Shown piece after piece: positions 1 to 8,909 of a DNA stretch of 64,000 bases. Source of the stretch: an uncultured Candidatus Thioglobus sp. (lineage in GTDB: Bacteria > Pseudomonadota > Gammaproteobacteria > PS1 > Pseudothioglobaceae); the NCBI GenBank assembly GCA_905182815.1, contig CAJJCX010000004.1:62001-126000 (forward strand), given 5' to 3'. How positions within the stretch are numbered: position 1 is the stretch's first letter; each line of letters starts with the position of its first letter. Made by a program: the position numbers and the translations under genes. The notes beneath the pieces were generated by a model. That model did no database searches. It was not told where the DNA came from and saw only the letters and a list, made by a program, of their open reading frames with translations.

Positions 1-499
1 CAATTAGCTCACTATTGTTTTGTAGAAAGTACTCTTGTCTTTCCGAAGTAAATTCAGATTGGTGCGTTGGCATTTGATCTGCAGGGATGAGACCACTTTG
101 AGCGTGGAAAATACTCTCTGGAGAATTGCTAAGTAGTTCAAATGTTTGATCTGAGTATAATTCTGTTGGGTAGTCATTCAGAAACGCACTAATTATTGTT
201 CCACCCTTATTTGAAATTTGTACTGTTAAAAGATCTGTTACAACCGTTGTGTATGCGCCGCTTATGTTTGATTCCTCCATAACGGGAGTTGAAACTTCTG
301 TAAATGTGTTTTCTGCCACTGGAACCTCAGCAGCTAATGGGACGTCGTTCTCTGCAGATGGCGCATCAATTCCCACTATCGCAGTTTGCGTTACTATATT
401 TCCATTTTCATCGATTGATTGTGTCAGTTCCCATTTATCCCAAAGAAGGAAAATTGTCAAAAAGATTGCAATGAAAAGAAATAATTTTTGAGTGTTCAT
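1..499 (-). CDS. yidC: Membrane protein insertase YidC, N-terminal part
   Basis: The reading frame starts at the CAT at 497-499 and runs off the left edge, giving about 166 residues. It opens with MNTQKLFLF and one hydrophobic membrane segment (about residues 5-20), followed by a polar, Ala/Glu/Val-rich linker and the start of the periplasmic domain (TVQISNKGG). This is the usual N-terminus of gammaproteobacterial YidC, which inserts and folds inner-membrane proteins with or without SecYEG. It follows yidD by six bases in the canonical rpmH-rnpA-yidD-yidC order. The conserved C-terminal insertase domain lies outside the window. The identification rests on order and N-terminal features. Confidence 0.9.
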   Translation of the reverse strand, partial: MNTQKLFLFIAIFLTIFLLWDKWELTQSIDENGNIVTQTAIVGIDAPSAENDVPLAAEVPVAENTFTEVSTPVMEESNISGAYTTVVTDLLTVQISNKGGTIISAFLNDYPTELYSDQTFELLSNSPESIFHAQSGLIPADQMPTHQSEFTSERQEYFLQNNSELI

Positions 500-505
500 A
501 AATTT

Positions 506-739
506 TTAATTGTTAATTGAGTGAATTTTTTTTGGTACAGGATCATAACTTGCCTCTGACCATGGGTGGCACTTACTAATTCTTTTTGCTCCGAGAGTAA
601 CTCCTTTGACAGCTCCGTGATATTTGATAGCATCGAATGTATACTCTGAGCAGGTTGGAATGTGACGGCAGTTGCTTCCTAACAGAGGACTAACAATCCA
701 TTGGTATAATTTAATTAGAGGTAGAAGTAGAAATTTCAT
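506..739 (-). CDS. yidD: Membrane protein insertion efficiency factor YidD
   Basis: This 77-residue protein has the YidD (UPF0161) signature: an amphipathic N-terminal helix ([20 protein letters not shown]) followed by the cysteine-containing stretch [19 protein letters not shown] and a KCHPW motif near the C-terminus. YidD is a small membrane-associated protein that assists YidC-dependent insertion. Its start overlaps the 3' end of rnpA by four bases, and yidC follows immediately, so translation is probably coupled. Confidence 0.95.
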   Translation of the reverse strand: MKFLLLPLIKLYQWIVSPLLGSNCRHIPTCSEYTFDAIKYHGAVKGVTLGAKRISKCHPWSEASYDPVPKKIHSINN

Positions 740-1089
740 TTTGACTGCACTTGGCTCTTTACATTTTTCATAAGTGAAAGGAGGTCTTTAGTAATTTCAA
801 TATTATCAGTGCAAGCTGATTTTTTTACCATTATGACAAAGTCAATAGACTCTAAATCGTCCCGATTGTTTCTAAAAGTTTCGCGTGCTAAGCGCTTAAA
901 AAGGTTTCGGTCTACTGCCCTTTTATATTGCTTTTTGGAAATCGCAAGACCAAGCCTTGAAAATGATTTACCAGAATCACTAGCTATGACCTTCCAGAAT
1001 CTACTTTGAGTATGAAAGCCTTTTTTGAAAACGTGAGCGTAATCTTTGGAATCTGTAATACGCGCACCGTGAGCGAGCGAGCTGGTCAT
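736..1089 (-). CDS. rnpA: Ribonuclease P protein component
   Basis: A 117-residue basic protein with the RnpA hallmark [13 protein letters not shown] (about residues 61-73), plus the preceding [16 protein letters not shown]. It binds the RNase P catalytic RNA and helps process the 5' ends of tRNA precursors. It sits four bases downstream of rpmH and overlaps yidD by four bases, the conserved arrangement in most bacteria. Confidence 0.96.
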   Translation of the reverse strand: MTSSLAHGARITDSKDYAHVFKKGFHTQSRFWKVIASDSGKSFSRLGLAISKKQYKRAVDRNLFKRLARETFRNNRDDLESIDFVIMVKKSACTDNIEITKDLLSLMKNVKSQVQSK

Positions 1090-1093
1090 GAGT

Positions 1094-1228
1094 TTAAGCA
1101 GCTAAACGTTTACGCCCTTTTTTCCTGCGAGCACTTAAGATAGCACGCCCAGAACGAGTTTTCATTCTAGCTCTAAAGCCATGGTTACGTTTACGTTTTA
1201 GTACGCTTGGTTGAAAAGTTCTTTTCAT
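1094..1228 (-). CDS. rpmH: 50S ribosomal protein L34
   Basis: The minus strand from the CAT at 1226-1228 to the stop at 1094-1096 encodes 44 residues beginning [20 protein letters not shown] and ending [10 protein letters not shown], the universal L34 sequence. It heads the rpmH-rnpA-yidD-yidC operon. A weak -10-like TAAAAT preceded by TG is readable on the minus strand at about 1257-1262 and may be its promoter. dnaA, a frequent divergent neighbour of rpmH, is not present; smg is. Confidence 0.97.
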   Translation of the reverse strand: MKRTFQPSVLKRKRNHGFRARMKTRSGRAILSARRKKGRKRLAA

Positions 1229-1346
1229 AATGTATCTACCAATAAAAAAGTTTGCAATTTTACCATACTTGGATTAGTTCGGTATGCATGTTAAACGAGA
1301 GTTTATATGACAATACTGCTTTAATAAAGCCCAATCTCGATCAAGA

Positions 1347-1355
1347 TGTGGATAA
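1347..1355 (-). promoter_or_regulatory. Consensus DnaA box in the rpmH-smg intergenic region
   Basis: TGTGGATAA on the plus strand is the exact reverse complement of the DnaA box TTATCCACA. It lies in the 296-bp AT-rich gap between divergent rpmH and smg. A second, two-mismatch version (TTGCCCACA) occurs at 1429-1437. The rest of the gap shows no gene. One perfect box is suggestive only; neither dnaA, gidA nor mioC is adjacent, so I do not call an origin. Confidence 0.4.
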
Positions 1356-1524
1356 TAAGGGTTAAATTAAGAATTTACTTTTCGAGCAAATCACTATATA
1401 ACTCAATGTATGGTTGAAAAAGTGTTTTTTGCCCACAAGTAATAAGCAATATAGGTTCTTTTGATGTTTATAAGAATCTCGTAATAGTTAGCTTGAAATA
1501 CATGTATTAATTTGATGAGGCTTT

Positions 1525-2013
1525 ATGACTAATAATATTCTTGATGTACTCACCTTTATGTTTGATTTCCTATTTGAGTCTGCTGAGCAAGACTCTTCTC
1601 AAGAGCTGGATGATGATCTTTTAAAGACGCATCTTTCAGAGGCTGGCTTTGATGCTGACCGGATTGAGAAGGCTTTAGTTTGGCTTGAAAATATTGCAGC
1701 ACTTCAAGATGGAAAGATAGCTAGTTTTGATACTTTGCATAATTCTATGCGAATTTATAGTGAGTATGAAAAAACCAAATTAGATTCTAGGGCCAGAGGC
1801 TTCATAATGTTTATGGAGAATATGGGTCAGCTTAATGCCAGTCAACGTGAAATAGTAATTGATCAGGTTATGTCTCTAGAGGACTCAAAATTGAGTATTG
1901 ATGACTTGAAATGGGTAGTTATGATGGTCATCGGAAATAGCACTGAATCATCTGTGCCATCGCAATGGATAGAGTCTATTGTGTTTTATGATGATAACCC
2001 TACCCTGCAGTAG
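1525..2013 (+). CDS. smg: Smg family protein (DUF494)
   Basis: The 162-residue acidic protein resembles Smg/DUF494: it begins MTNNILDVLTFMFDFLFE and has the helical WLENIAAL and RGFIMFMENMGQL segments. The biochemical function of Smg is not established; in gammaproteobacteria it is often found between dprA and topA. Here it lies eight bases before topA on the same strand, so they are probably co-transcribed. dprA is not seen upstream. Confidence 0.88.
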   Translation: MTNNILDVLTFMFDFLFESAEQDSSQELDDDLLKTHLSEAGFDADRIEKALVWLENIAALQDGKIASFDTLHNSMRIYSEYEKTKLDSRARGFIMFMENMGQLNASQREIVIDQVMSLEDSKLSIDDLKWVVMMVIGNSTESSVPSQWIESIVFYDDNPTLQ

Positions 2014-2021
2014 GAACCTTT

Positions 2022-4373
2022 ATGTCTAAGAATCTTGTTATTGTCGAATCTCCGGCGAAAGCAAAAACTATTGAAAAGTTTTTGGGGCCAGATTATGTTG
2101 TAAAGTCGAGTATAGGCCACATCAGGGATATGCCCAAGAAAGATATGGGCGTTGACATTGAGAATAACTTTCAACCAACATATGCTATCAGTGCGGATAA
2201 AAAGAAAGTAGTTGCTGACCTTAAAAAATCAGTCAAGACCGCAACGAAAATCTTTCTAGCTACTGATGAAGATCGTGAGGGTGAAGCCATTGCTTGGCAT
2301 TTACAGCAAGCGCTATCGCTTGCAGAAGATACACCGAGGATAGTCTTTCATGAGATAACTAAAGGCGCTATTACGGATGCTATTAATAACCCAAGAACAA
2401 TTGATACTGACCTTGTAAATGCGCAACAAGCTAGGCGTATTATTGATAGGCTAGTAGGTTTTGAAATTTCTCCAGTATTGTGGCGTAAGATTTCAGGAGC
2501 TCGATCAGCTGGCAGGGTTCAATCACCAGTTGTAAGAATAGTTGTTGAAAGAGAGCGAGAAATTTCTGCTCATAATCCTACAAGCTCCCATAAAGTTAAA
2601 GCTAATTTAGCAAATAGTTCTAATCAGTCTCTAGAGGTTAAGCTTAACGTAGACTTTAAATCTAAAGAAGAGGCGCTTTCTTTTGCTGAAAGTGTTTTAT
2701 TGGCCGAACTAAAAGTTAGTTCAGTTGAGACTAAGCCCTCTAAGAGGTCACCTAAAGCTCCATTTATTACCTCTACGCTGCAGCAAGAAGCCTCTCAAAA
2801 ACTAGGTTTTTCTGTCAAACAGACCATGTCGATTGCTCAAAATTTATATCGAGAAGGTGCTATTACTTACATGAGAACAGATTCACTCAATTTGTCTGAA
2901 CTAGCTATAACAGCTGCTCAAGAGGTAATTGTTTCAAAGTTTGGTTCTGAGTTTCATCAAACAAGAAGATATAAGACAAATTCTTCAGGTGCTCAGGAGG
3001 CGCATGAAGCCATAAGGCCTACAGACCTTACTAAGCCATCTATATTAGGTTTAGATGATCAATCTACTAAGCTGTATTCGTTAATTTACAAGAGAACCTT
3101 GGCTTCTCAGATGAGCGATGCACAACTTCAAAAAACTAAAATTAATATCAATATTTCAAACCGTAGTGAGCATTTTATTGCTGATGGAGAGGTTTTATCT
3201 TTTGCTGGATTCCTCGAGGTTTATGACTATATGGCGGCTGAAGATAAGCTTCTTCCTGAAGTTAGTAAAGGTGATTTGCTAACCCTAGTCGACTTAGCTT
3301 CAAAGGAGTCTTTTTCAAGAGCAAAGCCAAGATATACAGAAGCTTCATTGGTTAAAGAAATTGAGCAAATGGGTATTGGAAGGCCTTCAACATTCGCAAC
3401 AATGATTACAACTGTTCAAGATAGAAACTATGTTGTGAAAGAAACCAGAGAAGGAGTTCAGCGTGATTATCAGTTGATAGAAATTGAAGATGGCGTTATT
3501 TCAGAGTCTATCCAAGCTGAAACTACTGGCGCTGAAAAAAATAAATTATTCCCAACAAATGTTGCCTATCTTTTGGTTGATTTTCTAGTCAAAAATTTTA
3601 AGAACATTATTGGATATGAATTTACTGCAAACCTTGAAAGTGATTTTGATTTAATTGCTGAAGAGTCAAAGCCTTGGGCAGGCGTTATTCGCGATTTTTA
3701 TGAGCCTTTTCATGCGCAGATTGAGCTTGCTAAAGATATTTCGAGAGACGAGACTCATGGTAAGAGAGATCTTGGTGAGGACCCTGTCTCTGGAAAACCT
3801 GTCAGTGTTCGTTTTGGACGCTATGGCGCTTTTGCTCAGATTGGACATCAAGACGATGAAGAAAAACCAACTTTCTCGTCATTAAGAACTGGCCAAGATA
3901 TAGAGAATATTACACTTGCTGAAGCCATTGAGCTTTTTAAAATGCCAAGAACAGTGGGTGAGACAATTGATGGTGAAACAATTAAGGCAAATTATGGGCG
4001 TTTTGGCCCATACATTCAATACGGTAAAAAATATGTTTCTTTAAAGGAAATCTCACCAGAGGAGGTAACCTTAGAAGAAGCTCTTGAGCTAATTATTGTT
4101 AAGGAAAAGCTTGATGCTGAACGAATTATTAAGGTCTTTGAAGATTCTGATATTCAAGTTTTAAATGGACGCTTTGGGCCGTATGTTTGGAATGGTAAAA
4201 AGCGCGGCAAAGGTCAAAAAAATGTTACAGTTCAAAAAGTGTTTGGTGATAAGGCTCCTATTGACCTAACTCTAGAAGAGTGTAAAAAAGCAATAGATGG
4301 AAAAATTAAAGCCAAAGCAAAGGCAAAAAAAGCTAAAAAGAAGACTACTGCTAAGAAAAAAGCCTCAAGCTAA
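2022..4373 (+). CDS. topA: DNA topoisomerase I
   Basis: A 783-residue type IA topoisomerase that relaxes negative supercoils. The TOPRIM domain opens the protein (LVIVESPAKAKTIEKFLG, about residues 5-22; TDEDREGEAIAW about 81-92), and the catalytic tyrosine is in ITYMRTDSLNLS (about residue 285). The C-terminus has no four-cysteine zinc fingers as in E. coli TopA; it carries three glycine/aromatic repeats (FGRYGAFAQIG, YGRFGPYIQYG, NGRFGPYVWNG) of the Toprim_C_rpt type and a lysine/alanine tail. A purine-rich AGGAA precedes the ATG. Confidence 0.96.
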   Translation: MSKNLVIVESPAKAKTIEKFLGPDYVVKSSIGHIRDMPKKDMGVDIENNFQPTYAISADKKKVVADLKKSVKTATKIFLATDEDREGEAIAWHLQQALSLAEDTPRIVFHEITKGAITDAINNPRTIDTDLVNAQQARRIIDRLVGFEISPVLWRKISGARSAGRVQSPVVRIVVEREREISAHNPTSSHKVKANLANSSNQSLEVKLNVDFKSKEEALSFAESVLLAELKVSSVETKPSKRSPKAPFITSTLQQEASQKLGFSVKQTMSIAQNLYREGAITYMRTDSLNLSELAITAAQEVIVSKFGSEFHQTRRYKTNSSGAQEAHEAIRPTDLTKPSILGLDDQSTKLYSLIYKRTLASQMSDAQLQKTKININISNRSEHFIADGEVLSFAGFLEVYDYMAAEDKLLPEVSKGDLLTLVDLASKESFSRAKPRYTEASLVKEIEQMGIGRPSTFATMITTVQDRNYVVKETREGVQRDYQLIEIEDGVISESIQAETTGAEKNKLFPTNVAYLLVDFLVKNFKNIIGYEFTANLESDFDLIAEESKPWAGVIRDFYEPFHAQIELAKDISRDETHGKRDLGEDPVSGKPVSVRFGRYGAFAQIGHQDDEEKPTFSSLRTGQDIENITLAEAIELFKMPRTVGETIDGETIKANYGRFGPYIQYGKKYVSLKEISPEEVTLEEALELIIVKEKLDAERIIKVFEDSDIQVLNGRFGPYVWNGKKRGKGQKNVTVQKVFGDKAPIDLTLEECKKAIDGKIKAKAKAKKAKKKTTAKKKASS

Positions 4374-4458
4374 ATCTTAAGCTTTCTTAGCTATTTGCAT
4401 TTAATACTAGGTAACGCTATGAAAAAATTTGCACTTGAAAAAGCTAATGGTAATTCAG

Positions 4459-5070
4459 ATGACCAAAGTTAAGATTTGTGGGTTCACTAATGCTGAAAAT
4501 GCAAGAGACGCGGCTATAGCTGGTGTTGATGCAATTGGTTTGGTCTTTTATAATAAGTCACCACGTAATGTTGATATTCAAAGAGCACGAGAAATAGTCT
4601 CAGCCCTGCCACCATTTGTAAATCGAGTGGGACTTTTTGTCAATGCAAATCCAAGCTTCATTGATGAGGTTTTATGTGAGGTCCCTCTGGACACTTTACA
4701 ATTTCATGGAGACGAGGTAGCGGGAGATTGTACTCAATATCAAATGCCTTTTATAAAGTCCTTGAGAGTAACGCCCAAGACCAATGTAGTTCAATTAGCT
4801 GATAATTTTTCAGAAGCAAGCGCACTTCTTCTCGATTCACATAACCCTAATAGTTATGGAGGCACTGGAGAGGTTTTTGACTGGATGCTGGCCCGAGTCA
4901 ATATAGATTTACCAATTATTCTTGCTGGTGGTCTTAATTCAGAAAATGTCTCAGATGCAATTAGTCAAGTAAATCCATATGCAGTTGATGCCTCAAGTGG
5001 AGTGGAAAGTGCACCAGGGGTTAAAGATATTGATAAAATATTAGCTTTTATCCGAAGTGTTCATTCATGA
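4459..5070 (+). CDS. trpF: Phosphoribosylanthranilate isomerase
   Basis: A 203-residue (beta/alpha)8-barrel enzyme of tryptophan synthesis that converts phosphoribosylanthranilate to CdRP. Family motifs are clear: [15 protein letters not shown] at the N-terminus (catalytic Cys in KICG), [20 protein letters not shown], and [10 protein letters not shown] followed by VDASSGVE (phosphate binding). A longer in-frame extension to a TTG at 4429 is possible, but family alignment favours the ATG at 4459. Its end overlaps trpB by four bases (ATGA). Confidence 0.95.
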   Translation: MTKVKICGFTNAENARDAAIAGVDAIGLVFYNKSPRNVDIQRAREIVSALPPFVNRVGLFVNANPSFIDEVLCEVPLDTLQFHGDEVAGDCTQYQMPFIKSLRVTPKTNVVQLADNFSEASALLLDSHNPNSYGGTGEVFDWMLARVNIDLPIILAGGLNSENVSDAISQVNPYAVDASSGVESAPGVKDIDKILAFIRSVHS

Positions 5071-6269
5071 GCTATAACCTACCAGATGATAAAGGTCATT
5101 TTGATCAATATGGAGGAGTCTTTGTAGCAGAGACCCTAATGACTGCTGTCACTGAGCTAAAAGATGCTTATGATAAATATAAAGACGATCCTGACTTTTT
5201 AAAAGAGTTTGAGGATGATCTAAAGCATTATGTGGGACGTGAAACTCCACTTTATCATGCAAAAAACCTATCCAAGAAGCTTGGCGGTGCTCAAATTTAT
5301 TTGAAACGCGAAGACTTAAATCACACTGGTGCTCATAAGATCAACAATACTATAGGGCAAGCTTTACTTGCTCAGAGAATGGGCAAAACAAGAATTATTG
5401 CTGAAACAGGAGCTGGACAGCATGGCGTTGCATCGGCAACTATTGCTGCAAGACTTGGCCTTGAATGTGTTGTGTATATGGGCGAAGTTGATGTTGTTAG
5501 GCAGGCGCAGAATGTTTACCGTATGAAGTTACTTGGGGCAACGGTTGTGCCAGTTTCTTCAGGCTCTAAAACACTGAAAGATGCCCTGAATGAAGCAATG
5601 CGTGATTGGGTAACTAATATTGATAATACTTATTATATTATTGGAACAGTCGCTGGCCCTCATCCCTACCCTATGATGGTGAGAGACTTTCAAAGTGTTA
5701 TTGGTAAAGAGGCGAAAGAGCAATTTAATGAGCAAGTGGGTGGTTTACCAGATGCAATAATTGCATGTGTTGGAGGAGGCTCAAATGCAATTGGGCTTTT
5801 TTATCCATTTATTGAAGATACATCAGTAAAAATTATTGGTGTTGAGGCGGGCGGACGTGGAATTGACTTAGGTCCAGATGCTCATGCAGCTCCGCTTACT
5901 GCTGGAAGTGTCGGTGTGCTGCATGGTAATAGAACATATTTGATGGAAAATGAAGATGGCCAAATTATAGAGGGTCACTCCATTTCAGCTGGACTTGATT
6001 ATCCAGGTGTTGGTCCAGAGCATGCCTATCTGAAAGATATTGGAAGAGCAGAGTATGTTGCAATAACAGACAAAGAAGCTTTAGAAGCATTCCATCTTCT
6101 TACAGAGGTTGAAGGTATTATTCCAGCGCTTGAGCCATCTCATGCAATAGCGTATGCGGTTAAACTTGCCAAACAATGGTCTAGTGATAAAACTATTATT
6201 ATTAACCTCTCAGGTAGAGGTGATAAAGACATGCAGACTATTGCTGAGGTTGAGGGGCGTGAGCTCTAA
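5067..6269 (+). CDS. trpB: Tryptophan synthase beta chain
   Basis: This 400-residue PLP enzyme condenses indole with serine to give tryptophan. The PLP lysine lies in [10 protein letters not shown], and the phosphate-binding GGGSNAIG and the [10 protein letters not shown] substrate loop are present. It overlaps trpF by four bases. The usual partner gene trpA does not follow; the next gene is a transporter 79 bases downstream, so trpA must be elsewhere if present. Confidence 0.97.
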   Translation: MSYNLPDDKGHFDQYGGVFVAETLMTAVTELKDAYDKYKDDPDFLKEFEDDLKHYVGRETPLYHAKNLSKKLGGAQIYLKREDLNHTGAHKINNTIGQALLAQRMGKTRIIAETGAGQHGVASATIAARLGLECVVYMGEVDVVRQAQNVYRMKLLGATVVPVSSGSKTLKDALNEAMRDWVTNIDNTYYIIGTVAGPHPYPMMVRDFQSVIGKEAKEQFNEQVGGLPDAIIACVGGGSNAIGLFYPFIEDTSVKIIGVEAGGRGIDLGPDAHAAPLTAGSVGVLHGNRTYLMENEDGQIIEGHSISAGLDYPGVGPEHAYLKDIGRAEYVAITDKEALEAFHLLTEVEGIIPALEPSHAIAYAVKLAKQWSSDKTIIINLSGRGDKDMQTIAEVEGREL

Positions 6270-6348
6270 GAGCGAGTTAAAGTATTAAGCCCTAATCCTA
6301 TAAAAATCTCTTATACTATTGATTATATAAATTATAGTTTGGTAGGTC

Positions 6349-7647
6349 ATGCAAGAAAATCAACAGATTGATAAAGGGCGTTCAGTCATATTTTCCGTTT
6401 ACCTAGTTGCAGTTTTTCTCAATGCATTTGTCGACCTAGGCCATAAGATCATAATTCAAAATACAATCTTTATGATATATGGTGAGCAGCAGCAAATTAT
6501 TTTAACTGCTGTTGTAAATGCAATGATTTTAGTACCATTTATCATGTTATTTACATTATCAGGCTACCTTTCTGATAAATTTGCAAAGACAAGTATCATG
6601 CGCTATAGCGCATTTTCTGCTGTCTTAATTACCTTAGCAATTACCTATTGTTATTACAACGGTTTATACCAAGTTGCATTTGGCTTTACCTTGCTTCTTG
6701 CGACTCAGAGTGCAATATATTCTCCTGCGAAAATGGGTTACATTAAAGAGTGCCTTAGCAAGGCAGGCCTTAGTAGGGGTAATGCCTTTCACTCTTCAGT
6801 GGTATTAATAGCAATTTTGATGGGTACGGTTTTTTTCTCATACTTATTCGAAGCTTATCTGGGAACAATGCAAGCAACTACCCCTGAAGAAATATTAATG
6901 AAAATAGCGCCAGTAGGCTGGGTTCTTGTTGGGCTTTCATTGGTTGAGTTTTTAGCAACACTTGGAACACGCCTCTATCCAACAAAGTTAAGCCAGGCTA
7001 AATTTTCTATAAAGAAATTTGTTTCTTTTCATTACTTAATGACTAACTTTAAAGCCATGAGGAGTAATGAAATTGTTTGGTATTCTATTTTAGGGACAGC
7101 AATCTTTTGGGGCATGTCACAAAACTTAGTGGCAGTTATACCAGCTCATGCAAAAGCTAATTTTGGCGTCGAAAGCCCTCTTGTTGTGAATGCGATGTTA
7201 GCCTCTTCTGTATTTGGAATTATGATTGGCGCTTTTTTATCTGGCAGAAAAAGTCTCAATTTCATACGTATTAATAATATCTATACCGGCTCCATAATGA
7301 TTACAGTTTGTTCAATTCTAATCCCTGTAATTTCGAGCCTAAGTTTTATTCCAGATTCTACTGCCTTAATTTTAGTAACTGCCGTCATTCTTATGTTTGG
7401 TGTTGGTGCAGGAATGATGATTATCCCTCTCAATGCACTGATGCAAGCGAACTCTCCTGAAGACGGTCTTGGAAGCATGCTAGCGGGTAAAAACTGGCTT
7501 CAAAATATTGCTATGATTACCCTTTTGATTTTTACAATGATTCTTGCAAACCTAAATTTTGGAAGTGAGTTTATACTTTACTTTAACGCATTTATTGCGG
7601 TAGCAGGGTTTAGTGTTGTTCTTAAAAAACTGAAAATTATTCTTTAG
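6349..7647 (+). CDS. MFS transporter, LplT-like
   Basis: A 432-residue integral membrane protein with about twelve hydrophobic segments and an MFS loop GYLSDKFAKTSIM after the second helix. It resembles LplT-type lysophospholipid flippases. The immediate downstream gene, two bases away, is a PlsC-type acyltransferase, mirroring the LplT-Aas arrangement of enterobacteria except that no acyl-ACP synthetase domain is present. Lysophospholipid import and re-acylation is therefore the inferred role. Confidence 0.75.
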   Translation: MQENQQIDKGRSVIFSVYLVAVFLNAFVDLGHKIIIQNTIFMIYGEQQQIILTAVVNAMILVPFIMLFTLSGYLSDKFAKTSIMRYSAFSAVLITLAITYCYYNGLYQVAFGFTLLLATQSAIYSPAKMGYIKECLSKAGLSRGNAFHSSVVLIAILMGTVFFSYLFEAYLGTMQATTPEEILMKIAPVGWVLVGLSLVEFLATLGTRLYPTKLSQAKFSIKKFVSFHYLMTNFKAMRSNEIVWYSILGTAIFWGMSQNLVAVIPAHAKANFGVESPLVVNAMLASSVFGIMIGAFLSGRKSLNFIRINNIYTGSIMITVCSILIPVISSLSFIPDSTALILVTAVILMFGVGAGMMIIPLNALMQANSPEDGLGSMLAGKNWLQNIAMITLLIFTMILANLNFGSEFILYFNAFIAVAGFSVVLKKLKIIL

Positions 7648-7649
7648 TC

Positions 7650-8231
7650 ATGAGGCAAATTGTAGGCCTCTTATTGTTTGGGTGGCGATATCGACTAAAG
7701 GTAACTGGTTTAGATAATTTACCTAAAACTGGACCTGTTCTTCTTTTAGGTAACCACATTAGTTGGATAGATTTTGCTTTAATTCAGTGGGCAACACCAA
7801 GGACGATTCGATTTGTTGTTCACGATGATTACTATCGTAAGCCAATATTTAATTGGATTCTAAGGGGTGTTGGTGCGGTATCAATAAGGCCTGAAAATAG
7901 TCGTAATGCAATGCAAAATATTATCAACTTGCTAAATGATGATTGCGTTGTTGGAATATTTCCTGAAGGTCATATTTCCACCACAGGGGAATTGAGTGAC
8001 TTGAAAAGGGGCTTCGAAAAAATATTAGCTGAATGCAAAGATAATGTAGTTGTGGTTCCTTTTGCAATAAATAATATGTGGGGTAGTTTCTTTTCAAAAG
8101 CTCCAAAATTAATTAAAAATAAAAAGAAATTTAACCTACGAAGGAGTGTCAATGTCAATATTGGAAAGCCCCTCACTTCTGAAACAAACAGAAATGCAGT
8201 AAAGTCATCTATTGGCAAGTTGCTTTTTTAA
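7650..8231 (+). CDS. 1-acyl-glycerol-3-phosphate acyltransferase family protein
   Basis: The 193-residue protein carries the PlsC family motif I, NHISWID (H36 and D41 of the HX4D catalytic pair), and the FPEG substrate-binding motif (IFPEGHIS, about residue 101). The family transfers acyl groups to lysophosphatidic acid or lysophospholipids at the inner membrane. It follows the MFS gene by two bases and may act on its transported substrate. It is shorter than typical PlsC (about 240 residues) and lacks an N-terminal membrane helix pair. Confidence 0.82.
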   Translation: MRQIVGLLLFGWRYRLKVTGLDNLPKTGPVLLLGNHISWIDFALIQWATPRTIRFVVHDDYYRKPIFNWILRGVGAVSIRPENSRNAMQNIINLLNDDCVVGIFPEGHISTTGELSDLKRGFEKILAECKDNVVVVPFAINNMWGSFFSKAPKLIKNKKKFNLRRSVNVNIGKPLTSETNRNAVKSSIGKLLF

Positions 8232-8278
8232 TGATAAGATTCTATTTATTATTTCAACTAAATATTAAAAGGCTTTAA

Positions 8279-8890
8279 ATGAAAAAAATTATAGTAGTTG
8301 GCGCAACTGGAAAACTTGGTAGAGTAGTAGTTGAAGGTTTACAGAAAGACTATGAAGTTATAAGAGCTGGAAGGTCTGGACCAGATTTAAAGATCGACGC
8401 TTTTGATTTTGAAAGTGTTAGTGATATCTTAGCTTCTGTTGGTCCATTTGATGGGTTGGTATCTTGTATCGGAGGCACTCCTTTTAAGACTTTTGAAGAG
8501 CTTACAATGGATGACTTTGCAGCTGGCCTTTCTACCAAATGCTTTAGTCAATTAAATTTAGCAAAAGCAGCCATACCTTTTCTCAGTGAAAATGGATCCA
8601 TCACCCTAACAAGTGGAATTATTGGTGATGAGCCAATTATTGCCGGTTCATGCGCTGCTGCAGCTAATGGCGCCCTTAATATGTGCGTTTCAACATTGGC
8701 AGCCGAGTATGCTGGAAAATTAAGAATAAATGTAGTCTCGCCATCTATTATTGAAAACTCAGTTGACCACTATGGAATGCTTTTTGATGGCTTTGAGCCA
8801 ACTTCGAATGAAAGCATTATTCATGCGTATCGCCGAACTATCTCAGCACCAATTACTGGCCGAGTAATGAGCTTAACCAGAGCGCTTTAG
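8279..8890 (+). CDS. Short-chain dehydrogenase family protein lacking the usual YxxxK
   Basis: A 203-residue Rossmann-fold protein: the dinucleotide motif GATGKLG is at residues 8-14, and SCIGG occupies the place of the NNAG motif. Where classical SDRs have YxxxK the sequence reads SCAAAANGALN, so the catalytic tyrosine and lysine are both absent. Small SDR-like proteins of this sort are known, so this may be the normal state of the subfamily. The substrate is not predictable. It is 47 bases after the acyltransferase and convergent with the carnitine genes. Confidence 0.8.
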   Translation: MKKIIVVGATGKLGRVVVEGLQKDYEVIRAGRSGPDLKIDAFDFESVSDILASVGPFDGLVSCIGGTPFKTFEELTMDDFAAGLSTKCFSQLNLAKAAIPFLSENGSITLTSGIIGDEPIIAGSCAAAANGALNMCVSTLAAEYAGKLRINVVSPSIIENSVDHYGMLFDGFEPTSNESIIHAYRRTISAPITGRVMSLTRAL

Positions 8891-8909
8891 GTTCACCTGA
8901 AAAGCAGTA

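Noticed and set aside
249-491. Plus-strand ORF of 80 codons
   Set aside because: It lies entirely antisense to the N-terminus of yidC, has low-complexity composition and no ribosome-binding site.
4419-4472. Seventeen-codon ORF (MKKFALEKANGN...) overlapping the trpF start, considered as a trp leader peptide
   Set aside because: It contains no tryptophan codon and no attenuator hairpins were seen.
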